Positions 1 through 7,666 of a stretch of 23,158 bases of DNA are shown here, piece after piece (position 1 is the stretch's first letter; each line of letters starts with the position of its first letter). Below the pieces are notes generated by a model. That model saw only the letters and a program-made list of their open reading frames with translations. It ran no database searches and was not told where the DNA came from. Both the position numbers and the translations under genes were made by a program. Origin of the DNA: Acidithiobacillus montserratensis (GTDB lineage Bacteria > Pseudomonadota > Gammaproteobacteria > Acidithiobacillales > Acidithiobacillaceae); NCBI RefSeq assembly GCF_018853465.1, contig NZ_JABBOU010000044.1, positions 1 to 23,158 of the forward strand, in the 5' to 3' direction.

Positions 1-475
1 AACTTTGCGCGCCAGTCAGAATCATGGGCGATACGGCGGTTGCACCGCCAATGACGGCGTTCAGAATAGTGACAGCCGCTGCGGCAGCACCGGCAAAAAG
101 GAGGGATGCCGCCCGATTGATCGCGGCGTTAGTCAATCCGAACCCAATGCCCAGCATGAGTGTTTCAGCCAGCAGTAACAGGACAACGAAGAGCCCCGAG
201 CTGAAAAAAGCCACTACCAGTAAAGTCATGGCGATGGCATTGCTGATCGCCCCCAGGCGGAATAATCCTTTGCTTCCCAGTCGCTTATGAATAGCTCCTG
301 CACTTAAAGCCGCCAATATGGCGCCAATGATTTCCGGAAAATACAACATGCCATAAGTGGCATTACTCATGTCGTAGGGGGCGCTGCGCAGCGTAGTACC
401 CAGTGCCGGAATCAGCACAAAAGCGGCTCCCTGCAAGAAGCCGGCGATATATACCGCGCTGAGGCCGCGTTTCAT
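1..475 (-). CDS. MFS transporter, N-terminal part (cut by left window edge)
   Basis: About 158 N-terminal residues are visible on the minus strand, beginning MKRGLSAVYIAGFLQGAAFV and open through the window edge. The sequence is a run of hydrophobic, Gly/Ala-rich helices (roughly five membrane segments) with a short basic loop HKRLGSKGLFR after the second pair of helices, at the place of the MFS loop 2-3 signature. This fits an inner-membrane major facilitator permease. The ATG overlaps the TGA of the GMC oxidoreductase gene (ATGA, 472-475), so translation is probably coupled and it is the last visible gene of the GH15-SDR-GMC operon. By context it may import or export a sugar, sugar acid or lactone; the substrate cannot be read from the sequence. 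Confidence 0.8.
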   Translation of the reverse strand, partial: MKRGLSAVYIAGFLQGAAFVLIPALGTTLRSAPYDMSNATYGMLYFPEIIGAILAALSAGAIHKRLGSKGLFRLGAISNAIAMTLLVVAFFSSGLFVVLLLLAETLMLGIGFGLTNAAINRAASLLFAGAAAAAVTILNAVIGGATAVSPMILTGAQS

Positions 476-1986
476 GTCGCACCTTGAAGATGGCGACGAA
501 TATGCGGGCTGACGCGTAAAGCATTGGCCATAATGGTCAGCGACGGATTGACCGCACTGATAGAGGGCATAAAGCTGGCATCCACCACATAAAGATTATC
601 GAGATCATGGGCCTTGCAGTAAGGATCAAGTACATTGTCGCCGGGGTCCTCGCCAAAGCGACAAGTCCCGACTTGGTGGGCGGTGGCAGAAATGTCCATG
701 GCCTGAAAGAAAACCCCCATAAATCCGGCTTTCTGCAGAATCTCCCGCCATTTCTGACAAAGACGGCGGTGACTTTCGCGATTTTTGGGATTCCAGGTAA
801 GACGGATGTTGCCGTCCGTATCGAGGGTGACGCGATTATTCGGATCGGGCAGGTCTTCCGTAGTCAGCCACCAGTCCACGGAATGGCTGGCCGTCCAGGC
901 GCTGATAGGAATGGGCAGCAGCGGCCGTTGGGCGTGGAGCAGGCCGGGAGTCACCTTGCCCAAGCCCTGTATATGCCCAAGTGGGTAGGGATAATCGGGG
1001 TCTCCAGAGTGTTCATAAAAATCGTTCAGCGCCAGGGTTTTTTGAAAAATACTGCGATTTTCCCGTCCAGGCTTGATGGCCATGCAGGCACTATTGAGAT
1101 GACACATATAATTGCGCCCAACCTGATCACTATGATTGGCCAGTCCGGTGGGGTATTTTTCGGAGGCCGAAGCCAACAGAATAGCAGCGCTGTTGACCGC
1201 TCCGGCAGCCAGAACCACCAGGCGGGCGGTAAATGATCCCTGGTCGGTTTCGACAGATTCCACAGTTTTACCCTCTTTACTGTGGATCAGGCGGCGCACC
1301 CGATGGCCGGTTAAAATCCTTACGTTAGGGTGTTGCAAAGCAGGGCGTACACCGCATACTTCGGCATCACCCTTGGCATGCAACATACAGGGAAAGCCGT
1401 CGCAGGTCGGGCAGCGTACGCAAGGACTATGTTCCGGATCATCCTCCAGACGATGCAGAGCCAAGGGGAGCGGGAATGGATGATAGCCCATGCCGCGCAG
1501 GGTCTTATCCACCTCAGCAATATCTTCATCATGGGGAAAGGGAGGAAAAGGGTAGGGCTTGCGGGCTGCTTCGGTAGGATCGGCACCGGCCTTACCGTGG
1601 GTGAAGTACCAGGCTTCTGCCGTATCGTAAAAAGGCGCCAGATCCTCATAACGGATGGGCCAGGCGCGGGTTTCACCACCCTGATGCTGACGAACGGTAA
1701 AATCCTTTGCGCGGCGACGCAGAACCGCCGCTCCATAAAACTTGGTGTTGCCACCCACATGATAGCCAGTGACTGGAGAAAAAGCCTTGCCGTGCTGATC
1801 GCGCCATTGTTCATCAGTATGGTAGCGATGCTCTCCGAAAACGGTTTGCGGGTCCCAGTTGCCCCATTCTCTGGGCAGGTAATCGCCTCTTTCGAGGATC
1901 AGTATTTGTAGACCAGAGTCCGCCAGGGCACGGGCTAATGTTCCGCCACCCGCGCCGCTGCCGATAATAATGACATCGGCATCCAT
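472..1986 (-). CDS. GMC-family FAD-dependent oxidoreductase with a cysteine cluster
   Basis: 504 residues. The N-terminus has a Rossmann FAD-binding motif (GSGAGGG, residues 9-15, ending in the ribose-binding acidic residue of LERGD). The C-terminus has the GMC active-site pair: His437 in the AHQVGTCRFG block and Asn480 in NPSLTIMANAL. It is expected to oxidise a sugar or alcohol hydroxyl and pass electrons from FAD to an acceptor. Residues 189-211 hold five Cys (189, 192, 195, 200, 211) in a CxxCxxCxxxxC arrangement, reminiscent of the Fe-S-binding Cys region of bacterial FAD-dependent glucose dehydrogenases. No signal peptide or twin-arginine motif is evident. The start has a GGAGG Shine-Dalgarno about 8 nt upstream, inside the end of the SDR gene (SDR stop is 4 bp away). 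A glucose or gluconate dehydrogenase role is inferred from family and neighbours. Confidence 0.88.
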   Translation of the reverse strand: MDADVIIIGSGAGGGTLARALADSGLQILILERGDYLPREWGNWDPQTVFGEHRYHTDEQWRDQHGKAFSPVTGYHVGGNTKFYGAAVLRRRAKDFTVRQHQGGETRAWPIRYEDLAPFYDTAEAWYFTHGKAGADPTEAARKPYPFPPFPHDEDIAEVDKTLRGMGYHPFPLPLALHRLEDDPEHSPCVRCPTCDGFPCMLHAKGDAEVCGVRPALQHPNVRILTGHRVRRLIHSKEGKTVESVETDQGSFTARLVVLAAGAVNSAAILLASASEKYPTGLANHSDQVGRNYMCHLNSACMAIKPGRENRSIFQKTLALNDFYEHSGDPDYPYPLGHIQGLGKVTPGLLHAQRPLLPIPISAWTASHSVDWWLTTEDLPDPNNRVTLDTDGNIRLTWNPKNRESHRRLCQKWREILQKAGFMGVFFQAMDISATAHQVGTCRFGEDPGDNVLDPYCKAHDLDNLYVVDASFMPSISAVNPSLTIMANALRVSPHIRRHLQGAT

Positions 1987-1990
1987 CGTC

Positions 1991-2776
1991 TTATCCTCCG
2001 TGGCGGAAGTCCGGATAAATCAGCATGCCACCGTCCACTGCGAGGGTGGTGCCGGTGATGTAACTGGCCAGATCGCTGGCCAGAAAAGCCACGACGTTGC
2101 CAATTTCCTGGGGTTTGCCAAGACGTCCCATGGATATTTTCTTGTCGAGATCTTTCAGTGACTGGGGGTCGCTCCAGACCGATTCATTGATGGGCGTTTG
2201 AATGGCCCCGGGGGCGAGAGCCACCACGCGAATGCCTTTATCCGCAGTTTCCTGGGCCAAGGTCTTGGTAAACATGGATAAACCTGCCTTGGCACTGGTG
2301 TAGGCACTATAACCTTCCCAGGGGATAAATTCATGCACAGAGGTGACATTGATAATGACCCCACGATGCAGTTTTTCCATGCGTGGAATGGCGGCCCGCG
2401 CACAGTAATAAGGTCCGAGCAGATCGACACTCAAGACTTTTTCCCAGATTTGCGGATCATCATCCCCCACCAGTGCACGCGGCCCGTCCATGCCCGCATT
2501 GTTGACAAGAATGTCGAGGCCACCAAAAGCCTGCTCAATCTGCTGCACCAGTTTTTCCACAGCAGCGGGATCGGAAATATCCGCCTGAAAAGGCTGGGCT
2601 TTGCCGCCTGCTTTGCTGATGCTGTCCACCACGGCATCTGCCTCATCCTTGCCCTTGCGGTAATGCACGGCCACTTGCGCCCCTGCTGCTGCCAGGGTTT
2701 CCGCAATAGCCCGTCCCAGGCCGCCGCTGGCCCCGGTCACCAACGCCCGTCTGCCCTGTAAGTCTAATTGGATCAT
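1991..2776 (-). CDS. SDR oxidoreductase, glucose 1-dehydrogenase-like
   Basis: 261 residues, the normal length for a classical short-chain dehydrogenase. The cofactor motif TGASGGLG is at residues 14-21, NNAG at 92-95, catalytic Ser at about 146 (NVTSVHE), and the YxxxK pair is Tyr159/Lys163. An Arg at residue 40, after the second beta strand (HYRKGKDEAD), and the C-terminal end VDGGMLIYPDF resemble bacterial glucose 1-dehydrogenases, so NAD(P)-dependent oxidation of glucose to gluconolactone is the best guess. Other sugar or polyol substrates are possible. Its ATG overlaps the TGA of the GH15 gene by 4 bp (2773-2776), with AGGAG 7 nt upstream, so it is translationally coupled to a glucose-releasing enzyme. 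Cytosolic. Confidence 0.9.
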   Translation of the reverse strand: MIQLDLQGRRALVTGASGGLGRAIAETLAAAGAQVAVHYRKGKDEADAVVDSISKAGGKAQPFQADISDPAAVEKLVQQIEQAFGGLDILVNNAGMDGPRALVGDDDPQIWEKVLSVDLLGPYYCARAAIPRMEKLHRGVIINVTSVHEFIPWEGYSAYTSAKAGLSMFTKTLAQETADKGIRVVALAPGAIQTPINESVWSDPQSLKDLDKKISMGRLGKPQEIGNVVAFLASDLASYITGTTLAVDGGMLIYPDFRHGG

Positions 2777-5136
2777 GACGCTACTCCTGTAATATCCAGA
2801 TGAAAATCCTCGCCGAGCCAGTCACCGCTATCCTGCCAGCGGATGGTGAATTGCACCGATTCTCCTTCGCTGAGCGAGCCGAGCGGTAAAATGGCGACAT
2901 GCCCCAATTCCCAGTCTTCCGAGTGCAGATCCTGCACCTCCTGCCAGCCATTGATGCCCCAGTGGACGGTAAATGGAGCACGTAGCAGCACCCTGAGCTC
3001 CTGACTGGCGGGTAATTGCCGGGGCCTTTGCCGCAAACGCCAGAGCCGGTAGGCAATTGCGGGTTTTTTTCCTTGATAGCGCTTCCAGGTGGCTGCCGGC
3101 CGATCGACGGGTTCGCCCTTTATGTAACTGTGACAAAGCTTGATATATTCACCGTGCGCCCAGACCAGGGGCATGGCCGAACCACTGGGATGTCCGGGTG
3201 CCAGACCTTTTTCGGGAATCGGATCAGACTCCCAGATTTGTTCAGGCAGTAGTCCCCCCTTGCCGGTCATGGCCGCCATGGCATTGATATAGGGCAGGGC
3301 ATCTTCTCCGGCGCTGAGAGCATAGTGTCCGCGTTCTCCCACCAGGAGTGGCCAACCCCGACCAACGCCCGTGCCATCAAAGGGGCTGCCATCGCGATGT
3401 TCGCCATAACCATCGCCGTTGTAACGATGCCAGACCGGCCCGCTGGGCGTATCGGATTTGAGTAGAGCATCCATGATTCTGACGGAAGCAACGATGTGCG
3501 GATCTTCGGCGCTGCGCAGTCCATAACGCACGAGCTGCAGAAAATCATTGGCGATCTGGTCGCAGGCAGGCAGGTGTGGATCATGGGCGCGATTTTTGAT
3601 CAGCACCCACTCATCCTTGGCACCATCCTGTATCAGTACATCTTCCGGGGTGATCCGCACAAAATATCCTGGCACCTGATATTTTTTGGCAAGATCGGTA
3701 TCTTTGACAAAAGTCCAGTCTTCTAAGCGCGCATTCCAGTAATCTGCCAGCATCAGGGCATAATCGGCAGTTTTGCCACCCAGTAGTTCTGCGCCTTCTA
3801 CCAGCGCCGCAATGGCGACAGCCAGAGTGAAAGGATTGACTCCACCGTCTTCTTCCCAGCGATCCTGGCCCGTGACTGGCCCTTCATGCGCTATGAAATG
3901 CAGGGCGCGGCGGACCATGTCGTGGACGGCAACATCCCCGAGGACTTTATGCTGTTTCAATAGCGCAGCAAGCAGGATAGGGAAACCCGTTTCATCCAGC
4001 TGGACACCCTGCCAGAAGGGTTTGCCCCCCAGCCATTGATTTTGCAACCAATGTCCATCAGCCTGCTGGGTGCTGATGAGATAAGTCAGTACCTGTCGGG
4101 CTTCCTCGGTTGCTCCCATGGCCACCAGTGCGCCAGCACTTTCCACCAGATCCCGGGACCAGACCAGATGATAACCTCCACGACTGGTGCTGGCTTCTCC
4201 CCAGGGTACAGAAAGACTGGCGACCAAGGCACCGGGGAAAGTACGGTCCTCGTGTACCTTGAGGATATTGCTGGAGCGTGCATAGAGGGTTTGGGCAACA
4301 TCGGGAAGCTTGCTGGCAAAATTCCGAGGACGGGGATGCTTCTTGTGCCAGGCCAGCCATAAATCGGTGTAGCGGCTCTTGGTGGCTGTGAAGCCGTTAG
4401 CCAGGGCACTCCAGGCGTTGGTGGCGGCAGCCTCCTTACTCGAGCCCAGCCCCAAGGCCAGGGTGCCTTGTCTGGGCATTTGTCCAGCCAGGGCAACCTC
4501 GCCGGGTCCGGCCTCCTGATATTCCCAGGACATGCGTCCATGGGCATGAAAATCCTGCCATAAATCACTGGCACCGACTTCTCCCACGCTGCAGCGTTGC
4601 AGGGCGGCATATCCTTCAGCATTGCGACAGGCCAGAGCCAGCCCAAAGGGTCCCTGTTCTGCCCAGAGGACCTGACGGCCTTCCCAATTCCCGACCCAGG
4701 CGCAATTGTTTTCGGCATCTTCTCCCAGTCTTGCAGAGCAGAGGAGGTAGGGTTGTAATCCTGCGTCACCTTCCAGCTGAAAATCGATCAGCAACACATC
4801 GCGGTCGGGATCGGCGCAGATTTTGAGAGTGAAATCAAAACGCTCGTGGTGATGGCGGATAATGGGCTGGGGAACATGGGGATCATCCAGCTCCACCGCC
4901 GGTTCGGGAAGGGTTTTTAATTCCTGCCAGAAACCCTGGTCATCAGCAATGATGAAGCCCAGATCGCGAATTTGCGGAATATCAATGCGCGGATAGAAAA
5001 CTTCGGTAATGATGCCGCTGCCTGTGGTAAACCACAGTTTGCTGCTACCTAGCGCCGTCCCTACACAGGATTTTTGCGCGGTGGACCATACCGGATGACG
5101 CCATTGTGCCACCGGTGCTTTTTGGACTGTATTCAT
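2773..5136 (-). CDS. Glycoside hydrolase family 15 (glucoamylase/glucodextranase-like)
   Basis: 787 residues. An N-terminal beta-sandwich-like region of about 270 residues (glucodextranase domain N type, with GSSKLWFTTGSGIITEVFYP) precedes the (alpha/alpha)6 barrel. Barrel landmarks are HLVWSRDL (323-330), the general-acid block DRWEEDGGVNP (425-435) and the base-bearing block PLVWAHGEYIKL (656-667, Glu663). About 115 residues of C-terminal beta-rich sequence follow. Family members hydrolyse alpha-1,4 or alpha-1,6 glucan ends, releasing glucose. There is no signal peptide, so it probably acts inside the cell, for instance on glycogen or maltodextrin, although a non-classical location cannot be excluded. 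The start has an AGGAG site about 8 nt upstream. It is the first gene of the minus-strand operon GH15-SDR-GMC-MFS. Confidence 0.9.
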   Translation of the reverse strand: MNTVQKAPVAQWRHPVWSTAQKSCVGTALGSSKLWFTTGSGIITEVFYPRIDIPQIRDLGFIIADDQGFWQELKTLPEPAVELDDPHVPQPIIRHHHERFDFTLKICADPDRDVLLIDFQLEGDAGLQPYLLCSARLGEDAENNCAWVGNWEGRQVLWAEQGPFGLALACRNAEGYAALQRCSVGEVGASDLWQDFHAHGRMSWEYQEAGPGEVALAGQMPRQGTLALGLGSSKEAAATNAWSALANGFTATKSRYTDLWLAWHKKHPRPRNFASKLPDVAQTLYARSSNILKVHEDRTFPGALVASLSVPWGEASTSRGGYHLVWSRDLVESAGALVAMGATEEARQVLTYLISTQQADGHWLQNQWLGGKPFWQGVQLDETGFPILLAALLKQHKVLGDVAVHDMVRRALHFIAHEGPVTGQDRWEEDGGVNPFTLAVAIAALVEGAELLGGKTADYALMLADYWNARLEDWTFVKDTDLAKKYQVPGYFVRITPEDVLIQDGAKDEWVLIKNRAHDPHLPACDQIANDFLQLVRYGLRSAEDPHIVASVRIMDALLKSDTPSGPVWHRYNGDGYGEHRDGSPFDGTGVGRGWPLLVGERGHYALSAGEDALPYINAMAAMTGKGGLLPEQIWESDPIPEKGLAPGHPSGSAMPLVWAHGEYIKLCHSYIKGEPVDRPAATWKRYQGKKPAIAYRLWRLRQRPRQLPASQELRVLLRAPFTVHWGINGWQEVQDLHSEDWELGHVAILPLGSLSEGESVQFTIRWQDSGDWLGEDFHLDITGVAS

Positions 5137-5219
5137 GGAATAACTCCTGAATGTCTGTCTGCGGATTTAAAGCACCGGTCGAGTTTTGCTCAAGACATCT
5201 CTGGCTTTACCACTCCGGT

Positions 5220-5247
5220 ACTATGCTCTCAAAGTGAACAGAATCAA
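5220..5247 (-). promoter_or_regulatory. Possible sigma70 promoter of the GH15 operon
   Basis: On the minus strand TTGATT (5242-5247) is followed by a 16-bp spacer and CATAGT (5220-5225). The -35 overlaps the DUF1641 stop codon. An alternative pair, TTGAGC and TTTAAA, lies closer to the gene. Either would fit the 107-bp spacer before the GH15 gene. Both hexamers are imperfect, so this is only a candidate. Confidence 0.3.
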
Positions 5248-6095
5248 CCTTTATGCTTGGGCAGAACACCCGCTTTTTCCAGGTAAACCGGTAATACCGC
5301 CACAACCCGCATGCCCCTCTGCACGTCAGGATCCTTGAGCATGTGATAGAGGCCCGACAACCCCCCGGCTTTGCCAGTGGCTTCGTGTTCTGCGGCATCA
5401 GCCAGTGCTGCAGCCATGAGCCGTCCGCTTTGCATCAGACTCGCCGCAGAATTCAGTACCGGACTGTTCTGGCTTTGCTGCACGAATTGCCCCACGAGAC
5501 TTTCCAGGTCAATGGTTTCCGCAAAAAGACCGACCTGGCGACTGAGGTCTGCGACCCGCTGCAAGTTGCCATCTTCCTGCAATTGTTTAAGCAGGCGCAG
5601 GGCTTCTACAATAGTGGTATCAGCCGAGGTTTCCTGCCAGAGATCACCCAGTTCCTTGACCTTGGCGACCACGGCACCGCCCGCTGGTCCCTGCATGAAC
5701 TCCAGAACGGCGTTGAGTTTCGGGACGATTTCACCCAGTAGCTGAAGTGCTGACATCCACTCCGCCAGAGGAAGTTCATGCAGTTTGGCGAGGAGGATGG
5801 GAACATAGGGCTTTAATAATTCGACGCTTTCCGCTAAAAAAGCCGCGTTTTCCCGAATCAGCGCCAAAAGGCCACTTTCGCGAAGAACCTTGAGGGTTTC
5901 CAACAGTTCTTCAATACTGCCTTCCAGATTGAAGCGTTCATCCCAGCGACCGGCTTTCAGGGCCAGGTCCATGGGTAAATTCCCCGCCGGACTCTCCATG
6001 AAGCTGGCGCTGCCGTGGGCAAGGTCGCCCAGTCGGGCAAGACCTGCCCATTGTTCTGGTGTGAGCTGCGGGGTGAAAGATTCTTGTGCTGCCAT
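5244..6095 (-). CDS. DUF1641 protein associated with SQR
   Basis: 283 residues, predicted almost entirely helical with no signal peptide or clear membrane span. The C-terminal segment, starting GGLSGLYHMLKDPDVQRG at residue 244, is the recognisable DUF1641 signature. DUF1641 proteins are encoded beside sulfide:quinone oxidoreductases in sulfur oxidisers and beside formate dehydrogenases in Bacillus (yrhD), which suggests a partner or scaffold for redox enzymes; no biochemical function can be read here. Two similar helical segments (about residues 61-102 and 162-204) look like an internal repeat. It lies 62 bp downstream of the SQR gene, behind an intrinsic terminator, with its own GGGAG ribosome-binding site 9 nt before the ATG. 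Confidence 0.82.
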   Translation of the reverse strand: MAAQESFTPQLTPEQWAGLARLGDLAHGSASFMESPAGNLPMDLALKAGRWDERFNLEGSIEELLETLKVLRESGLLALIRENAAFLAESVELLKPYVPILLAKLHELPLAEWMSALQLLGEIVPKLNAVLEFMQGPAGGAVVAKVKELGDLWQETSADTTIVEALRLLKQLQEDGNLQRVADLSRQVGLFAETIDLESLVGQFVQQSQNSPVLNSAASLMQSGRLMAAALADAAEHEATGKAGGLSGLYHMLKDPDVQRGMRVVAVLPVYLEKAGVLPKHKG

Positions 6096-6134
6096 AATGC
6101 ATCTCCCTTGATTTATATCTGGCCATTAATAAAA

Positions 6135-6157
6135 GAGGGCCTCGCGGCCCTCGTTTT
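6135..6157 (-). terminator. Intrinsic terminator between SQR and DUF1641 genes
   Basis: Perfect 7-bp GC-rich stem GAGGGCC / GGCCCTC with a 4-nt loop (6135-6152). On the minus strand it is followed by TTTTATT (6134 downwards); on the plus strand it is followed by TTTTT. It begins right after the SQR stop codon. It should terminate most SQR transcripts, with the DUF1641 gene reached by read-through or by an unrecognised promoter. Confidence 0.8.
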
Positions 6158-7444
6158 TCAGGCTGCGAAGAGTTTTTCAGCCAGGAGTTTTGAGGCATCC
6201 AAACCCCATTCCGGCATTTTACCCTTCGTCTTGAAGAAGAGATTTTTGTATTGCATTTTCAGCAGGAAGGGCATATGACCCATTTTCAGAATCTGATCCG
6301 GGCCACCGAACCAACTGTTGGAGCGGATGTAAAAGGCCTGGTTGTTGCCCATGTCACCAATACAATAGACCACCGGTTCCAAAGGCTTATCGGCTTCAGC
6401 CGGAGCCATTTTACCCATATCCTTGGCAATTTGCTTGGCCACAATCTCGCTCTGAGCATGACCAATACCACCCAGCTTCGGGACAGTAATCGCTGCCGCG
6501 TCCCCTGCTGCAAACACCTGAGGATATTTGGGGTTGCGCATGGTCACATCGGTGATCACAAAACCTTCATTATCACTGATGGGTAGGCCTTTCATGAAAT
6601 CATGGGGAACCCAGTCCGGGAATACCAGTTTCAGTTCGGCTTCAATATTTTTGCCGCTGGCCAGTTCAACCCCATCTTTGGTGATGCGGGTAATGTCCTT
6701 GGCTTCATTGACATAGTTGAAACCCATGCCACCGGCAATTTCCAGCAGCTTGCCCACCACTTTTTCACCGGCATCCTCGGCAATCAGAGAAGCTGGGGTG
6801 AACACGGTAATTTTATCCGGTCCACCTTTGCCATGTTGACCCAGCCAGGTGGCCATGGACAGCATGGTTTCCACGGGCGGGCCTTCGCAAGCGGCTTCGG
6901 CACTGGGGAAAGCATGCCCGCCATAGAGTTTGATGTCTTTAGTGCCATCGCCCTGATGGAAGCGCGCAGAACCGATGGCTACCGGTCCACCTTTGTATTC
7001 ATGGGCCAGGAAGTGGCGCAATTTATTGCCATAGTAGAAATCGCTGACCGTGTGCCCATGTTCGGCAAAACCTTCGATTTTGTCATAGGCCAGACGATTG
7101 CCGACGGCTACGACCAGATAGTCATAGGCCATGCTTTCAGGAGCAGCTCCCGGACGCTCATTGGGGACAAAATCCACCTTTTTGGCGTCTGGATCAATGG
7201 CCTTGATTTCGGCCTGAATAAAACCGATATCGTCTTCATCCAAAGTGCTGGGAATGTCCATAGCCAGAGTCTTGCTGGGATCGCGGCCTTCAAACACTTC
7301 CGCAGGGACGTTTGGTACAAACAACAGAAAATTTTTACGATCAATAACGGTGATACGTACCGCTTCGCCACAGAACTCACGTATTTTCTGTGCAGAGGCG
7401 AGACCGGCAAAGTTACCACCAAGAACGACAACATGAGGCTTCAT
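6158..7444 (-). CDS. sqr: Sulfide:quinone oxidoreductase-like flavoprotein
   Basis: 428 residues from the preferred start at 7444. An in-frame TTG at 7480 would add 12 residues, but GGAGGGA lies 6 nt before the ATG at 7444, and the dinucleotide-fold begins immediately there (KPHVVVLGGNFAGLASA). The protein is a class of the two-dinucleotide-binding disulfide oxidoreductase superfamily: FAD site at the N-terminus, YDYLVVAVGNRL near residue 110, and the second FAD motif FAAGDAAAI near residue 313. Cys186 (AACEGPPVET) and Cys361 (VYCIGDMGNN) match the two Cys that flank the flavin in SQR. A membrane-anchoring tail of aromatic/basic character (PFLLKMQYKNLFF) ends the protein. Likely role: oxidation of sulfide to polysulfide with electrons to quinone at the cytoplasmic membrane. 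It differs considerably from the well-studied A. ferrooxidans SQR, so substrate assignment is moderate. Confidence 0.82.
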   Translation of the reverse strand: MKPHVVVLGGNFAGLASAQKIREFCGEAVRITVIDRKNFLLFVPNVPAEVFEGRDPSKTLAMDIPSTLDEDDIGFIQAEIKAIDPDAKKVDFVPNERPGAAPESMAYDYLVVAVGNRLAYDKIEGFAEHGHTVSDFYYGNKLRHFLAHEYKGGPVAIGSARFHQGDGTKDIKLYGGHAFPSAEAACEGPPVETMLSMATWLGQHGKGGPDKITVFTPASLIAEDAGEKVVGKLLEIAGGMGFNYVNEAKDITRITKDGVELASGKNIEAELKLVFPDWVPHDFMKGLPISDNEGFVITDVTMRNPKYPQVFAAGDAAAITVPKLGGIGHAQSEIVAKQIAKDMGKMAPAEADKPLEPVVYCIGDMGNNQAFYIRSNSWFGGPDQILKMGHMPFLLKMQYKNLFFKTKGKMPEWGLDASKLLAEKLFAA

Positions 7445-7666
7445 AGATGTTCCCTCCGTTTTTTCGTCATGAAATTGCAATAATCAACATCCACTCAAAT
7501 GAATGTCTCCTAAGTAAGAGTAGTAGATAATCGTAAAAGTTCAACAAGCCAGTTTTTTCAGGCTATGGGAGTGGGCTTTTATATTCGCAGGGTTTTATAT
7601 TTTTAAGGACTTATAAATGCCTGTATCTTAATTGCGGTGGACTTAATATTCTGAGAAATAAGAGAT
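7445..7666 (-). promoter_or_regulatory. AT-rich leader/promoter region of the SQR gene
   Basis: The 222 bp between the photolyase stop and the SQR ATG are conspicuously AT-rich compared with the flanking genes and hold no supported gene. A-tracts and weak hexamers are present on the minus strand (for example TTGTTG, 16 bp, TACTAC, near 7510-7550), but no promoter stands out. A regulated promoter for sqr is expected here. The only clear element is the ribosome-binding site GGAGGGA at 7451-7457. Confidence 0.4.

Noticed and set aside
7445..7480. Alternative TTG start of SQR adding 12 residues
   Set aside because: No ribosome-binding site, while the ATG at 7444 has GGAGGGA at 6 nt and starts directly before the FAD fold.
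7460..7495. Sigma54-like TGG...TTGCA upstream of sqr
   Set aside because: The spacing between GG and GC is 12 bp instead of the required 10.
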